Source: WHSW01 sp963729075 (lineage in GTDB: Bacteria > Actinomycetota > Thermoleophilia > Solirubrobacterales > 70-9). Taken from it: 64,000 nucleotides of DNA. Of the stretch, positions 1 through 8,236 are shown piece by piece. A program made the translations under genes and the position numbers. Location of the stretch: assembly GCA_963729075.1 (NCBI GenBank), contig CAVSMU010000010.1, positions 248,001-312,000 of the forward strand, given 5' to 3'. The notes under the pieces were generated by a model. It saw only the letters and a program-made list of their open reading frames with translations. It searched no databases and was not told the DNA's origin. The first letter of the stretch is position 1. Each line of letters begins with the position of its first letter.

Positions 1-1016
1 CGCTCGGAGTCGGTCTTGAGCGCCCGGTATTCGCGCGTCAGCTTGGGCAGCACGTCCTTGGCGTCGCCGACGATCGGGATGTGGGCGGGAACGTTCTTCG
101 AGATCTCGGCCGGGTCCACGTCGATGTGGACGAACTTGGCGCGCGGCGCGAACTCGGCCAGCTTGCCCGTGATCCGGTCGTCGAAGCGGGCGCCGACGCA
201 GACGATCAGATCGGCTTCGTCCATCGCGTAGTTGGCCGTCCGGGTCCCGTGCATGCCGAGCATCCCGAGCCACTGCTCGTGCGGGGCGGGGAAGGCGCCG
301 AGGCCCATCACCGTGAGCGTCACCGGCAGCTTGTCGGAGGCACAGAACTCACGGAACTCCTCGGAGGCGTTGGCGTTGACGATCCCTCCGCCGCCGTAGA
401 TCACCGGCCGGCGAGCGTTGGCCAGCGCCTTGGCCGCGATCCGGATCTGCTTGATGTTGCCCTCGGTGGGCGGCTTGTAGCCGGGCAGCTCGGGCGTGCC
501 CTCGATCGGCGTGTACTCGATGTCGGCCCGCGAGAGGTCCTGGGGCACGTCGATCAGCACCGGCCCCGGGCGCCCGGTGGACGCGATGTGGAACGCCTCG
601 TGGACGTAGTCGGGGATCTGGCGCGGGTCGGTGACCAGCAGCGAGTGCTTGACCACCGGCAGGGTGATGCCGGTGACGTCCGCCTCCTGGAAGCCGTCCG
701 TGCCGATCAGGTCGGTCCGCACCTGCCCGGTCACGAACACGGTCGGGACGGAGTCCATCATCGCGTCGGCGATCGGGGTCACCAGGTTCGTCGCCCCCGG
801 GCCCGACGTCGCCATCGCAACCCCCACGCGGCCGCTCGCCTTCGCGTAGCCCTCCGCGGCGTGCCCCGCGCACTGCTCGTGGCGGGCCTGGATGTGGATC
901 AGCTCGGCGTCGTAGAGGGCGTCGTACGTCGGCAGGTTGGCCCCGCCGGGGATGCCGAAGACGTGCTCGACCCCCTCGGCCTTCAGTGCCTCACAAAGTG
1001 CGTCTGCGGCTCGCAT
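1..1016 (-). CDS. ilvB: Acetolactate synthase large subunit, 5' part (runs off left edge)
   Basis: Thiamine-diphosphate enzyme of branched-chain amino-acid synthesis; condenses pyruvate with pyruvate or 2-ketobutyrate. About 338 codons are present from ATG at 1016 and the frame stays open to base 1, so the C-terminal ThDP-binding half lies outside. Visible: N-terminal ThDP-family pyrimidine-binding domain with FGIPGG (residues 20-25) and RHEQCAGHAAEGYA, which carries the expected catalytic Glu at residue 47; SGPGATNL; RPGPVLIDVP; then the start of the central FAD-like domain (VGARFDDRITGKL). No Shine-Dalgarno is obvious. Two hairpins lie just upstream. Identification is secure from motif order; ilvB is preferred over other ThDP decarboxylases because of the RFDDR and GFQE motifs. 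Confidence 0.96.
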   Translation of the reverse strand, partial: MRAADALCEALKAEGVEHVFGIPGGANLPTYDALYDAELIHIQARHEQCAGHAAEGYAKASGRVGVAMATSGPGATNLVTPIADAMMDSVPTVFVTGQVRTDLIGTDGFQEADVTGITLPVVKHSLLVTDPRQIPDYVHEAFHIASTGRPGPVLIDVPQDLSRADIEYTPIEGTPELPGYKPPTEGNIKQIRIAAKALANARRPVIYGGGGIVNANASEEFREFCASDKLPVTLTVMGLGAFPAPHEQWLGMLGMHGTRTANYAMDEADLIVCVGARFDDRITGKLAEFAPRAKFVHIDVDPAEISKNVPAHIPIVGDAKDVLPKLTREYRALKTDSE

Positions 1017-1032
1017 GGGCAAGGATTGTAGG

Positions 1033-1084
1033 GCCGAGACACAGAGTGTCTCGGCAGAAGCAGGTCAGGCGGGCGAAGCCCGCC
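1033..1084 (-). promoter_or_regulatory. Two consecutive hairpins between tetR and ilvB
   Basis: Reading the minus strand, a 7-bp GC stem with a GAA/TTC loop (1068-1084) is followed by a perfect 9-bp stem GCCGAGACA/TGTCTCGGC with a 5-nt loop (1033-1055), which ends 16 nt before the ilvB ATG. The first could terminate the tetR transcript. The second sits in the ilvB leader, where it could be an operator or an attenuation/translation-control element. There is no U-tract after either stem. Function is inference. Confidence 0.45.
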
Positions 1085-1142
1085 GCAAGTTATTCCGCGA
1101 GCAGCGCCTCCCGCTCGGCAGACCGGCTATGAGCGGATTACT

Positions 1143-1763
1143 TCAGCCGCCCGGCAGCACCAGCTCGAACAGCTGCTCGAGCTTCTCGCGCAGCCGGGTG
1201 ACGTCGCCGTCGCCTGTGATCCCGCGGGACAGCTCGTGGACGAGGATCCCGTCGATCCCGGCCGTGATCACCGGCGCCAGCCGCTCCGGATCGGGAGCGC
1301 CCCCCGCGGCCAGGGTCATCGTCGCCAGATCGGCGTAGGCGTCCTGCCAGTGCACCGCCGGCTCGCGCAGGGCCGGACGCCTGGCGGCGTCGAGGAAGAC
1401 CTCGAACTTGGCGAGCAGCGCGCGGGCGGCGTCGGCGTCGGGGAACAGCACCTCCGCCAGGGCGGCCGCCGAGTCCGCGGGCGAGCTCAGCCCCTCCCCC
1501 ATCTCGGCCGCGCGCTGGCCGAGCCGGGTGATCTCGTCCTCCACCATGAGCGTCAGCGCCTCACCGAGCAGCTCCTCCTTGGAGCTGAAGTAGTAGGTGG
1601 TGGCCGCCAGGGGCACCTCGGCCTCGCGCGCCACCGCCCTGTGGGTGACGCCTGCGAGGCCGTCGCGGATCAGCACCCTGACGGTCGCCTCGAGGATCGC
1701 CCTGTGGCGGCCGGCGCCCGGACCGACGCGGCGGCCGGTCTCGCGCGTCGCCGGCGGGCTCAC
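1143..1763 (-). CDS. TetR/AcrR family transcriptional regulator
   Basis: 206-residue one-component regulator. The N-terminal helix-turn-helix is clear at about residues 20-65 (ILEATVRVLIRDGLAGVTHRAVAREA, then LAATTYYFSSKEELLGEAL); the C-terminal ligand-binding half is alpha-helical and not assignable. The GTG start at 1763 is chosen because it forms a GTGA overlap with the stop of the upstream sqdB gene, a common coupling arrangement in this window; the reading frame stays open further upstream but runs antisense-like through sqdB. Co-transcription with a UDP-sulfoquinovose synthase suggests it may control that pathway, but no operator was identified. Confidence 0.9.
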   Translation of the reverse strand: MSPPATRETGRRVGPGAGRHRAILEATVRVLIRDGLAGVTHRAVAREAEVPLAATTYYFSSKEELLGEALTLMVEDEITRLGQRAAEMGEGLSSPADSAAALAEVLFPDADAARALLAKFEVFLDAARRPALREPAVHWQDAYADLATMTLAAGGAPDPERLAPVITAGIDGILVHELSRGITGDGDVTRLREKLEQLFELVLPGG

Positions 1764-2959
1764 CTCGAGCCGGCCCTCGTCTCTGACCCCACCTCGCCCA
1801 CGAGCTCGCCGGGCTTCCAGCGCGTGCGCGGCAGGATCGCGCGCTCGATCACCCGGTCCTTGTAGCGGTCGATGATCGCCAGCATCGAGCGGACCAGCTC
1901 CTCGCCCAGATGGTGAGGCTCGAGCCCGAGGTCGTGAAGCTTGGTGTTGGTGGCGTTGTAGTAGTGCTGCTCGGCCTCGATCCGCGGGTTGGGGAAGCTT
2001 CGGATCTCGACCCCGTGGCCGAGCTCGGCGCCCGCGCGCCGCACCAGCTCGGCGAGCTCCGCGACCGAGAACTGCTCGGTGAACTGGTTGAAGACCCGAT
2101 ACTCGCCCAGCTCCGCCGGGTTGTCGACCGCGAGCTCGACACACTGGAGCGTGTCCCGGATGTTGAGGAATCCTCGGGTCTGGCCGCCCTCGCCGTAGAC
2201 GGTGAGCGGATGGCCGATCACCGCCTGGACGCAGAAGCGGTTGAGGACGGTCCCGAAATACTCGTCGTAGTCGAAGCGGGTGAGCAGGCGGTCGTCGGGC
2301 GCCGACTCCTCCGTCTCGATCCCGTACACGACCCCCTGGTTGAGGTCTGTGGACCGCAGGCCCCAGATGCGGCAGGCGAAGTGGATGTTGTGCGAGTCGT
2401 GGACCTTGGAGAGGTGGTAGAGCGAACCCGGCTGCTTCGGGAACGGGAGCGTGTCGCGGCGCCCGTTGTGCTCGATCTCGATGAACCCCTCCTCGATGTC
2501 GATGTCGGGCGTGCCGTATTCGCCCATCGTGCCCAGCTTGACCAGATGGCAGTCCGGGACGCGGTCCCGGATCGCGAACAGCAGGTTCAGGGTCCCGATC
2601 ACGTTCGTGTACTGGGTCTCGACTGCGGCCTCGCGCGACTTCATCGAGTACGGCGCCGACGGCTGCTCGCCGTAGTGGACGATCGTCTCGGGGAGAGTCT
2701 CGGCGATCACCGAGTCGAGGAACGAGAAGTCCTCGATCGAGCCGACGTAGGGATGGATCTCGGCGCCCGCGACCTCACGCCAGGCCTCGAGCCGATCGGC
2801 GAGCGAGCCGATCGGGGTCAGCGAGTCGGTCGAGTGCTCGACGTGCCAGCGGCGGCGAGAGAAGTTGTCGACGACGGCGACCTCGTGCCCGCGTGCGGAG
2901 AAGCGCATCGCCGTGGGCCAGCCCAGGTATCCGTCACCGCCCAGGATCAGGATCCGCAT
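1760..2959 (-). CDS. sqdB: UDP-sulfoquinovose synthase (SqdB/SQD1-type SDR)
   Basis: Extended short-chain dehydrogenase, 399 aa, converting UDP-glucose plus sulfite to UDP-sulfoquinovose, the sulfonated sugar donor for sulfolipid or sulfo-glycans. Visible: NAD-binding GGDGYLGW at residues 7-14 with the SQD1-typical tryptophan; HYGEQPSAPYSM near 95-106; TMGEYG at 144-149; catalytic YHLSK with Y181 and K185; NQGVVYG and RGFLNIRDT downstream. Those motifs and the length match the SQD1 subgroup rather than generic UDP-glucose epimerases. ATG at 2959 lies 9 nt after a TACCCT box. It overlaps the TetR gene by 4 nt. The neighbouring glycosyltransferase is GT2-like and not the usual SqdX family, so the acceptor is unknown. 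Confidence 0.9.
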   Translation of the reverse strand: MRILILGGDGYLGWPTAMRFSARGHEVAVVDNFSRRRWHVEHSTDSLTPIGSLADRLEAWREVAGAEIHPYVGSIEDFSFLDSVIAETLPETIVHYGEQPSAPYSMKSREAAVETQYTNVIGTLNLLFAIRDRVPDCHLVKLGTMGEYGTPDIDIEEGFIEIEHNGRRDTLPFPKQPGSLYHLSKVHDSHNIHFACRIWGLRSTDLNQGVVYGIETEESAPDDRLLTRFDYDEYFGTVLNRFCVQAVIGHPLTVYGEGGQTRGFLNIRDTLQCVELAVDNPAELGEYRVFNQFTEQFSVAELAELVRRAGAELGHGVEIRSFPNPRIEAEQHYYNATNTKLHDLGLEPHHLGEELVRSMLAIIDRYKDRVIERAILPRTRWKPGELVGEVGSETRAGSR

Positions 2960-3093
2960 GATCGCGCGAGGGTAGCGGAGAGGCCCGACCCCTTGTTGTG
3001 ATTGCCACGGCTCGGGCCGCCGACAACTTCGCTTTCCCCGGCCGCGAGCGGGCGCGGACGCCCCGGCGTTCCGCCCTATCCTCGGCGCCCGCG

Positions 3094-4161
3094 ATGACCA
3101 CGCCGGCGGACATCCTGCCTCCGGAGCTGACCGCGATCCGCGCCGTCGGCCTCGTTTTGGCCGCGGTGGTCGCCGGCTATGCGATCTGGCGCCGGCGTGA
3201 GCTTCGCAACGCCGACGTCCTGATCCTCCTGCTCGTCGCGCTCGGGCTCGCGATCGTCGCCGGGACGGAGATCCCGGACGCGCTGCTGGAGGCGTTCTCG
3301 TTCGAGCGCGAGAACGGCACGCGGATCGTCGGGGTCGCGGTCTTCGCCATCCTCGTCCTCTTCCTGCTCACGCTCCGGGCGCTCGCCCAGAGCTCGCGGG
3401 TCTCCCGGCAGCTCGGCGGGGCGCTCGAGGGCCTCGCATGGGAGGAGTTCCGCGCGGCCGGCAACCCCGAGCGCTTTCGCGACCGGATCGCGATCCTGAT
3501 CCCGGCCTATGACGAGGCGGACAACCTCGGGCGCGTGCTCGAGCAGGTGCCGAGCGACGTCTGCGGGGTGCCGACCGCCGTGCTCGTGGTCGATGACGGT
3601 TCGCGCGACGGCACCGACCGGGTCGCGCGCTCGCACGGCGCCGTCGTCGCCCGTCACGTCGTCAACCGCGGCGGTGGCGCCGCGCTTCGCACCGGCTACC
3701 GCCTGCTCTCCGACTCGGGCGCCCGGATCGTCGTCACGATCGACGCCGACGGCCAGCACCTGCCCGAGGAGATGCCCCGCCTGGTGCAGCCGGTGCTCGA
3801 CGGCGAGGTGGCGGTCGCGCACGGCTCCCGGGTGCTCGGTAAGGCGGAGCCGAACCATCCGGCGCGCGAGGCCGGGATCGTGTTCTTCAACCGGCTGGTA
3901 TCGCTGGTCACCCGCACGCACGTCACCGATTGCTCGAACGGCTATCGCGCGGTGCGAGCCGACGTCCTCCCCACGCTCGTCCTGCGCCAGGAGCAGTTCC
4001 ATACCTCCGAGTTCATGATCGAGGCGATCAAGCGCGGCATCCCGGCGAAGGAGGTGCCGGTGACGGTGGTCAACCGGCTCTCCGGGCACTCCAAGAAGCC
4101 CGCGGTGGTCCGCTACGGGGTGGGATTCGCGAACGCGATCGTCAGGACCTGGCTACGGTAA
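3094..4161 (+). CDS. Membrane-anchored GT2 family glycosyltransferase (DUF2304-like N terminus)
   Basis: 355 aa. The first ~115 residues contain three hydrophobic segments (AVGLVLAAVVAGYAIW; VLILLLVALGLAIVAG; IVGVAVFAILVLFLLTL) resembling a DUF2304-type membrane module. Then comes a GT-A fold of the dolichyl-phosphate-mannose-synthase type: IAILIPAYDEADNLGRVL, VVDDGSRDGTD, and TIDADGQHLPEE with the DXD-like acidic motif. It probably transfers a sugar from a nucleotide or polyprenyl donor at the inner membrane. It is divergent from sqdB, which would fit a shared glycan or lipid pathway (inference). ATG 3094 follows TATCCT by 11 nt with no Shine-Dalgarno; an earlier in-frame start exists but would add a non-hydrophobic leader. 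Its 3' end overlaps the convergent regulator gene by 20 nt. Confidence 0.85.
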   Translation: MTTPADILPPELTAIRAVGLVLAAVVAGYAIWRRRELRNADVLILLLVALGLAIVAGTEIPDALLEAFSFERENGTRIVGVAVFAILVLFLLTLRALAQSSRVSRQLGGALEGLAWEEFRAAGNPERFRDRIAILIPAYDEADNLGRVLEQVPSDVCGVPTAVLVVDDGSRDGTDRVARSHGAVVARHVVNRGGGAALRTGYRLLSDSGARIVVTIDADGQHLPEEMPRLVQPVLDGEVAVAHGSRVLGKAEPNHPAREAGIVFFNRLVSLVTRTHVTDCSNGYRAVRADVLPTLVLRQEQFHTSEFMIEAIKRGIPAKEVPVTVVNRLSGHSKKPAVVRYGVGFANAIVRTWLR

Positions 4162-7138
4162 CGAGGCCCAGGGCCTGGGCTTTCGTCGCCGCCTCGACCC
4201 TGCCGCGGACCCCGAGCTTGCCCAGGATCCGCGACACGTGCACGCTCGCGGTCTTCTCGGAGATGAACAGCGCCTCGCCGATCTCGCGATTGGTGCATCC
4301 CTGCGCGACCAGCTCGAGCACCTCCGACTCGCGCGCGGTGAGGCCGAGCCGGTCGGCCGCGTCACGATCGCCGTCCTCGGCGGCCACCGGCTGCGCGCCG
4401 TCCAGCGACAGCCGCGCCCGGCGGGCGAGGGACTCGATCTCGCCGAGCAGCGCGGTGGCGCCGGCCTCGCGAGTGCTCGCCGCCGCGCGCGAGAGCAGAT
4501 CCCCGGCCTCGGATCGCGCCCGGCCCGCGAGCAGCAGCGCCTCGGCCTGGCGCCACTCTGCGTAGGCGCGCTCGAGGGGCATCGCGAGCGCCTCCCAGCG
4601 CTCGGCGGCGACGGCCCAGGCGTCCGCGTCGGAGCGGCCGGCGACCCGGGTCAGCTCGGCGGCGGCGACGTCGCGGTGGGCGAGCGGCGCCGGGGCCGGG
4701 CTCCCCTCCTCGTACAGCCGCGGCTCGAGCACCGAGTCGAACCGCTCGAGCGCGGCCGTGGCGGCGCGCTCCGCGGCCGCCAGCGCCGCGTCCTCGCCGA
4801 GCGCCCTCGCGCGCTCGGCGAGCGCGGCGTAGGCGCGGATGCCGCGCGCATAGAGCCGCGCGGTGGAGAAGGCGTACTCCTCGCCCCATAGGCGCTCGAG
4901 CGCGGCCTCGAACGCCCGGACGGCCTCCTCGGGGGACTCGGCCAGTGCGACCTCGACCTCGATCGCGGCCGTCGGCCCGTAGTACATCGAGTCTCGCGTT
5001 CGCCCGAGCCCGGATTGCGCCCGGCCGAGCGCCTCGCGCGCTGCCGCGATGTCGCCGCGGGCGAGCGCGACATCGGCCTCGGCGTCACCGCCGATCGCCG
5101 CCCCGAGCCCGGACGCGCCGGACTCGAGCACGCGGCGCACGGCGCGATCGGCGTCCTCGAGGCGGCCGAGCCTGACGAGGCGCTGCGCGGCCTCGGTCTC
5201 GAGGAAGACGACGTATGACCGCGCGCCGAGCCGTTGCATCGCCTCCGCACCCTCGAGCGTCAGCTCGACCGCGTCGGCGGTGCGCCCGTCCCAATCGATC
5301 TCCTCGCTCAGGTTGACGTACACGCGGCCGATCTCGTCGATCCAGCCGAGCTCCTCGACGATGCGCTTCGCCTCGCGCAGGTGGGCGATGCCCGTCTTGC
5401 GATCGCCGAGGCTGGAGATGTCGACGCCGAGCGTGTTGAGCGCATGGGCCTCCTCGGCCCGCGCGCCGACACTGCGGGCGACTTCGATCGCCTGCTCGCA
5501 ACGCCGTCGCGACTCCCGCGGCCGGCCGCGCAGCATCAGGATCTGGCCGTGTGCGGCGAGCACCCGGGCGAGCTCGGCGCTCGGCGGCTCGGGCGGCATC
5601 AGGTCGACCGCCTCGTGATAGGACGCGAGCGACGCCTCGGCGTCGCCGGTGACCCACAGATAGCGGCCGAGCCGCTCATGCTCCAGCGCGAGCCGCACCG
5701 GGTCGTCGTCGACGAGCTCGATCGCCTTGCGTGCCAGCGCGACCGAGCGTCCGAGCTCGCCGATCAGGTTCGCGTTCTCGGCCGCGCGGGCGAATATCTC
5801 GGCGCGGTCGGCGCCGGCGCGCTGCTCGGCGTCGTCGACCTGATCCCAGATCTCGAGCGCGTGCTCGAGAAAGCGGTGCGCCTCGGGGAATGCGTAGACC
5901 TCCTCCGCGGCCCTGCTCGCGGCGACAGTGGAGCTGAGCGCCTCGGGGAGCCGCTTCGCCTCCCACCAGTGGTGGGCTACCTCCGCCGCTGCGCCGGCCC
6001 GACCCTCGCCCAGCGACGGGGCCGCCTCCAGCGCCTCGGCGAGCTCGGCGTGCAGCTTGGTGCGCTCGCCGGGGAGCATGTCGGAGGACACCGCCTCGCG
6101 CACCAGCGCGTGACGGAAGCTGTAGTGGTCGCCGTCCTGCACCAGGACGTTGCTCGAGACCGCCTCGCGCAGCGCCTCGTCGAGCTCGGAGCCGCCGAGC
6201 TCGCAGACCTCCGCGAGCAGCGGATGGCTGACGTTGCGCCCGGCGGCGGCCGCCACCCGCAGGATGTCGCGCGCCTGCTGCGGCAGCGCCTCGACTCTGA
6301 CCATCAGCGCGTCGCGGAGGGTCGCGGGGATCTCGGCGCACTCGGCCGACGCCGCAATCAGCTCCTCGGCGAAGAACGGGTTGCCGTCGGTGCGCTCGAA
6401 CATGTCCCCGACGAGCGCCTCGCTCGGTTCCTCGCCGAGGATCGCGACCAGGAGTCCGCGGAGCTCCCCGCGCGAAAGCGGAGCCAGGTCGACCCGCTCG
6501 ACGACGGCTCGGCGATCGAGCTCCGCCACGAACGGCCGCAGGGGGTGGCGACGATGAAGCTCGTCGCTGCGGTAGGTGCAGACGAGCAGCAGCCGCGCGT
6601 CGTGCGCGTTGCGAATCAGGAAGGAGAGAAAGTCCCGGGTGGAGCGATCGGCCCAGTGCAGGTCCTCGATCGTGAGCACGACCGGTCCGGCCTCGCCGAG
6701 GCGGGTGAACAGCGCGAGCAGGACCTCGAACAGGCGCGCCTGTGCGAGCGGCTCGTCGAGGGCCGAGTCGCGGCTGATCCAGCGCTCGCCGGTGTCGCCG
6801 AGCTCCGGCAGCAGCCGTGCGAGCTCCTCGCGCCCGGGCAGGGCGTCCAGCTCGGCCGGGCCGAGCTCGCGCGCCAGGGGCCGCAGCGCCGCCGTGAGCG
6901 GGGCGAAGGGCAGCTCGCCCTCGGCCAGCTCGATGCAGTCGCCGGCGAGCACGCGCGCGTCGGCGGTCGCCGCATGGCGCTCGAGCTCGGCGACCAGCCG
7001 GGTCTTGCCGACCCCGGCCTCGCCGGCGATCAGGATCGCGCCGAACTCCCCCGTCGCGGCTCGCTCGAGAGCGCCGGTCAGCGCGGCCAGCTCCTCGGTG
7101 CGTCCGATCAGTTCCGGGCTCGAGACCCGTTTCGCCAC
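4142..7138 (-). CDS. Large AAA/LuxR (LAL/MalT-like) transcriptional regulator
   Basis: 998 aa from GTG 7138. Order: Walker A GEAGVGKT (residues 39-46) in an AAA_16-type ATPase; Walker B VVLTIEDLHWAD; a CTYRSDELHRRHPL sensor region; a winged-helix/ARM segment with DGNPFFAEELI; several hundred residues of TPR-like helical repeats; and a C-terminal LuxR helix-turn-helix (LTARESEVLELVAQGCTNREIGEALFISEKTASVHVSRIL). Such proteins are signal-dependent activators whose ligand sits on the TPR region. GTG 7138 lies 6 nt behind GATAAT, inside a short palindrome; an alternative TTG at 7210 overlaps the stop of the upstream 61-aa gene (TTGA). The gene ends inside the 3' end of the convergent glycosyltransferase. 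Confidence 0.9.
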   Translation of the reverse strand: MAKRVSSPELIGRTEELAALTGALERAATGEFGAILIAGEAGVGKTRLVAELERHAATADARVLAGDCIELAEGELPFAPLTAALRPLARELGPAELDALPGREELARLLPELGDTGERWISRDSALDEPLAQARLFEVLLALFTRLGEAGPVVLTIEDLHWADRSTRDFLSFLIRNAHDARLLLVCTYRSDELHRRHPLRPFVAELDRRAVVERVDLAPLSRGELRGLLVAILGEEPSEALVGDMFERTDGNPFFAEELIAASAECAEIPATLRDALMVRVEALPQQARDILRVAAAAGRNVSHPLLAEVCELGGSELDEALREAVSSNVLVQDGDHYSFRHALVREAVSSDMLPGERTKLHAELAEALEAAPSLGEGRAGAAAEVAHHWWEAKRLPEALSSTVAASRAAEEVYAFPEAHRFLEHALEIWDQVDDAEQRAGADRAEIFARAAENANLIGELGRSVALARKAIELVDDDPVRLALEHERLGRYLWVTGDAEASLASYHEAVDLMPPEPPSAELARVLAAHGQILMLRGRPRESRRRCEQAIEVARSVGARAEEAHALNTLGVDISSLGDRKTGIAHLREAKRIVEELGWIDEIGRVYVNLSEEIDWDGRTADAVELTLEGAEAMQRLGARSYVVFLETEAAQRLVRLGRLEDADRAVRRVLESGASGLGAAIGGDAEADVALARGDIAAAREALGRAQSGLGRTRDSMYYGPTAAIEVEVALAESPEEAVRAFEAALERLWGEEYAFSTARLYARGIRAYAALAERARALGEDAALAAAERAATAALERFDSVLEPRLYEEGSPAPAPLAHRDVAAAELTRVAGRSDADAWAVAAERWEALAMPLERAYAEWRQAEALLLAGRARSEAGDLLSRAAASTREAGATALLGEIESLARRARLSLDGAQPVAAEDGDRDAADRLGLTARESEVLELVAQGCTNREIGEALFISEKTASVHVSRILGKLGVRGRVEAATKAQALGLVTVARS

Positions 7139-7157
7139 GGACCGATTATCGCGGTCC
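7139..7157 (-). promoter_or_regulatory. -10 box inside an inverted repeat before the AAA/LuxR gene
   Basis: GGACCG and CGGTCC (6-bp arms, 7-nt spacer) flank GATAAT on the minus strand, with the GTG start directly after. A leaderless promoter overlapped by an operator-like palindrome would fit autoregulation. No protein can be assigned to the site. Confidence 0.4.
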
Positions 7158-7206
7158 GTGGCGAGGTCCGGGGACCTGGCGTGCCCGCTCGGGGCGACGG
7201 GCGCGC

Positions 7207-7392
7207 TCAAGCCGTGGTGGTAGCGGTCCGGGTCGTCCCACGGCGCCGGTGGTGACTGATGATCCGGGCGAGACCGCGGCGGTGCTCGCCGCGCGCCGCT
7301 CGGGCGGCGGCGGCCCGGCGGTGCGCACGGGCGTGGCGGTGGAAATCGTCCTGGCGGGCCCGGTTGGCCTCGTATGTGATGTAGCCGGTCAT
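7207..7392 (-). CDS. Small Arg/His/Ala-rich hypothetical protein
   Basis: 61 aa beginning MTGYITYEANRARQDDFHRH. The start at 7392 is supported by a good Shine-Dalgarno (GGGAG, 5 nt spacing); upstream in-frame codons are not protein-like. After a short acidic/aromatic N terminus the chain is dominated by Arg, His and Ala, giving a strongly basic helical protein. Small proteins opening with a YxxYE...ARQxD segment recur in high-GC actinobacteria, but I know no function. It precedes the large AAA/LuxR gene on the same strand and may be cotranscribed with it. Confidence 0.6.
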   Translation of the reverse strand: MTGYITYEANRARQDDFHRHARAHRRAAAARAARGEHRRGLARIISHHRRRGTTRTATTTA

Positions 7393-7474
7393 TTCGCTCC
7401 CTTCGTCGGTATGGAGCGAAAGTACGGCTAAGGCCCCCGCCCGCACATCGGGCGATCGCCTATTTAACCCCTTA

Positions 7475-7497
7475 CGCGCGCTTACTCCGTGCGCGCG
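7475..7497 (-). terminator. GC hairpin after the zinc-ribbon membrane gene
   Basis: Seven-bp alternating CG stem (CGCGCGC/GCGCGCG) with a 9-nt loop, 7 nt beyond the stop of the upstream minus-strand gene. No clear U-tract follows, so it is only a probable terminator. Confidence 0.4.
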
Positions 7498-7503
7498 GAC
7501 CCC

Positions 7504-7782
7504 TTACCCGCCCGCCTCCCGCGCGTCAGGGTGCCGAACCTCGGCGGGATCGGGCAGGTAGAGGTCCTCGCCGCAGCGACGGCAGACCTGCACGTAGAGC
7601 TTCTGGACCGCGCCACAGCGCGGGCAGCGGCGCTCGGGCTCCGCCTTCTCGAACCGCGAGAGGATGACCGCGATGAGGCCGATCACGGGCAGGACGCCGC
7701 CGACGAGGAACCAGATGAAGAACGAGCTTCCCTTCGCCCGGCCGATGATCCCCGTCGCGAGCGCGAAGGTGAGGGCGATCAC
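7504..7782 (-). CDS. Zinc-ribbon membrane protein, hypothetical
   Basis: 92 aa as opened at GTG 7782. Two hydrophobic segments (IALTFALATGIIG and FFIWFLVGGVLPVIGLIAVIL) are followed by a C-terminal zinc ribbon with two CxxC knuckles (CPRCGAVQKLYVQVCRRCGE). Small membrane proteins with a cytoplasmic double-zinc-ribbon tail are common, and their role is unknown. The start is doubtful: similar frame continues upstream as HNDGITGGAYIV with no ATG/GTG/TTG, while an ATG lies one frame off at about 7812. Either GTG 7782 trims the first helix or a base is missing near the start. Confidence 0.6.
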   Translation of the reverse strand: MIALTFALATGIIGRAKGSSFFIWFLVGGVLPVIGLIAVILSRFEKAEPERRCPRCGAVQKLYVQVCRRCGEDLYLPDPAEVRHPDAREAGG

Positions 7783-7913
7783 GATGTAGGCGCCGCCGGT
7801 GATGCCGTCATTGTGGCGCCGGTCGGATCGCGGGGGTGGCGTGATTTGGCGTGCGGGGGTTGAGTGGAGGGTCTGCCAGCTAGGGGCAGGTCCTTGCGGG
7901 CCGGCGTGCGAAT

Positions 7914-8020
7914 GAAAACACCGCTCTCGCGGCTACTCTGGCGATGGGTGCGGCGTTTTCCTCGCTATGCGAGGAGAACACCGCGCGCGCCGCTCTGGGA
8001 CGAGACGAAAGCGGTGTTTT
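7914..8020. repeat. Nested inverted-repeat element in the 7783-8236 gene-free gap
   Basis: This 450-bp gap holds no convincing gene. An 11-bp inverted repeat AAAACACCGCT (7915-7925) / AGCGGTGTTTT (8010-8020) encloses a strong inner hairpin: TCCTCGC-TAT-GCGAGGA at 7959-7975, extendable to 11 bp with one G-U pair. It also encloses a diverged direct repeat of AACACCGC...GC..CTCTGG. A further 6-bp hairpin CCACCC-TCA-GGGTGG (8197-8211) lies 26 nt past the gatB stop and may end the gat operon. Part of the element resembles the hairpin near 57.8 kb (CTCGCTAT core followed by CCGCGCGCGCC). Confidence 0.45.
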
Positions 8021-8236
8021 TCAGCAGTCGCGCGGCGCCACCCTTGGTTGCGACGGACGCGACGCCCGGACCTCGAGTAGGAGCGCTGGACGCCGGGCGA
8101 GGTGTTGTTCGGTCCAGCCTCAGGGGTGCCTGGCGGTCACTGTTCGGCGGTTCGGCTTGCACGCCAATTCTGCGAGCGCCCAGGGGGGTCGACAAGCCAC
8201 CCTCAGGGTGGTCGGACCACACCTGATCGCTCCGGC

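Noticed and set aside
1764..2144. N-terminal extension of the TetR protein
   Set aside because: It lies inside sqdB in another frame and is not protein-like; GTG 1763 with the GTGA overlap is the natural start.
5234..7255. 673-codon plus-strand frame across the AAA/LuxR gene
   Set aside because: Antisense to a gene with clear Walker and helix-turn-helix motifs.
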